The notes below the pieces were generated by a model. That model searched no databases. It worked only from the letters and a program-made list of their open reading frames with translations, and was not told the DNA's origin. The translations under genes were made by a program, and so were the position numbers. DNA of 64,000 bases from Acinetobacter lwoffii. GTDB lineage: Bacteria; Pseudomonadota; Gammaproteobacteria; Pseudomonadales; Moraxellaceae. Every line of letters starts with the position of its first letter. The first letter of the stretch is position 1. Below are positions 63,412-64,000 of this stretch, piece after piece. The stretch lies in assembly GCF_029024105.1 (NCBI RefSeq), contig NZ_CP118963.1:2356001-2420000 (forward strand), given 5' to 3'.

Positions 63412-64000
63412 ATGTTAAACACTATTGATAAAGATCATCCTAACTATGAACTTACTATAAAAATTTTTAAAGAATTTAAGGATGAATCCTTAATCTGGAT
63501 AGTAGATCGTTGGGCTGATAAAAATGATATGAGTAAAATGGGTGTTCTTAAACTTATTAATGACAGACATAATTTTAAAGAAATAGCTGATTATTTAGAA
63601 ATTGAGTTCAAAAATTCCACACCCAAGAATTTAGAGATTTTTTTAGAAAATTGTTATGAAAATAAACATAAATATATTCTGAATGAAGATCTAAAATTTT
63701 TAGAAAAAGATAGTCGATTATGCTGGGCAATTATCAATAATCTTAAATACAAATATAAAGAAGATATACCAAGAAGATATAATTTCAGAAATCCTTATTT
63801 CTCTCTTATCTTTTTAATACATATTGAATTATTTAATTTTAATATACAAGTTGATGAATTAAGACATTATTTAAAACAAATAAGCAATAAGGACAATCCA
63901 GTAGTATTTCTAAGTAAATATATAGAAAATCCTGAATTTATAGATTGGGCTTTAAAATATACAGAAAGAAAAAATCGCATAATTACTTTTCCTAATTTCA
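63412..64000 (+). CDS. Unrecognised AT-rich protein, N-terminal part (runs off right edge)
   Basis: From ATG at 63412 the frame stays open for 196 codons to the window end. The protein is rich in Lys, Asn, Ile and Phe, starts MLNTIDKDHPNYELTIKIF, and has no signal peptide, membrane helix or motif I recognise; it looks helical. The strong A/T bias in third positions is unlike the chromosome at the left of the window and suggests recent acquisition. No clear ribosome binding site precedes the ATG. Position at the edge of a defence-rich island makes a defence role possible, but this is only inference. Confidence 0.6.
   Translation, partial: MLNTIDKDHPNYELTIKIFKEFKDESLIWIVDRWADKNDMSKMGVLKLINDRHNFKEIADYLEIEFKNSTPKNLEIFLENCYENKHKYILNEDLKFLEKDSRLCWAIINNLKYKYKEDIPRRYNFRNPYFSLIFLIHIELFNFNIQVDELRHYLKQISNKDNPVVFLSKYIENPEFIDWALKYTERKNRIITFPNF

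Overview
The window looks like chromosome from an Acinetobacter species, probably an environmental or non-baumannii one. This is inferred from protein character (HPII-type catalase, MlrC-like hydrolase, ESPR-type trimeric adhesin), AT-rich composition and the mix of IS3, IS5 and IS66 family insertion sequences; no 16S or other marker gene is present. No intact rRNA, tRNA or CRISPR array was recognised.

Positions 1-15000 are ordinary chromosome: the start of an MFS transporter, a tightly overlapped four-gene cassette (acyl-CoA dehydrogenase-like, PIG-L deacetylase, methyltransferase, glycosyltransferase), a large catalase, Dps, a three-gene MacB/HlyD-type ABC exporter, and an MlrC-like hydrolase with an MFS transporter (broken by an in-frame stop) and a divergent LysR regulator. 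Positions 15000-18780 are a patchwork: a tmRNA-3'-end-like remnant, two Fic proteins around a cupin protein, a LysR fragment and an IS66 remnant.

Positions 18780-34115 form a phosphorus-acquisition locus. A TonB-dependent receptor, a lipoprotein beta-propeller phytase, a dedicated ExbB/ExbD/TonB set, two tandem alkaline phosphatases and a small exported protein all lie on the minus strand. A good Pho box precedes the receptor. A divergent pair encodes a membrane protein with a degenerate GGDEF domain and an AraC-type regulator. Polyphosphate kinase follows, with a triple Pho-box array upstream. The reading is scavenging of phytate or other organic phosphate, TonB-driven uptake and storage as polyphosphate.

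Positions 34188-44740 hold an IS3-family element and a very large trimeric autotransporter adhesin lying between two damaged, same-orientation IS5-family copies.

Positions 45000-64000 look like a genomic island with defence cargo: a TIGR02391/Ymh-like protein, a type I restriction-modification system whose hsdS is split by an IS5-family element, an HNH-DGQHR fusion protein, an HNH nuclease overlapping a methyltransferase gene, then a phage/plasmid-type module (AlpA regulator, Gp3-like protein, YqaJ exonuclease, DUF932 protein, zinc-ribbon protein, YagK/YfjJ-like protein) and an unrecognised AT-rich gene running off the right edge.
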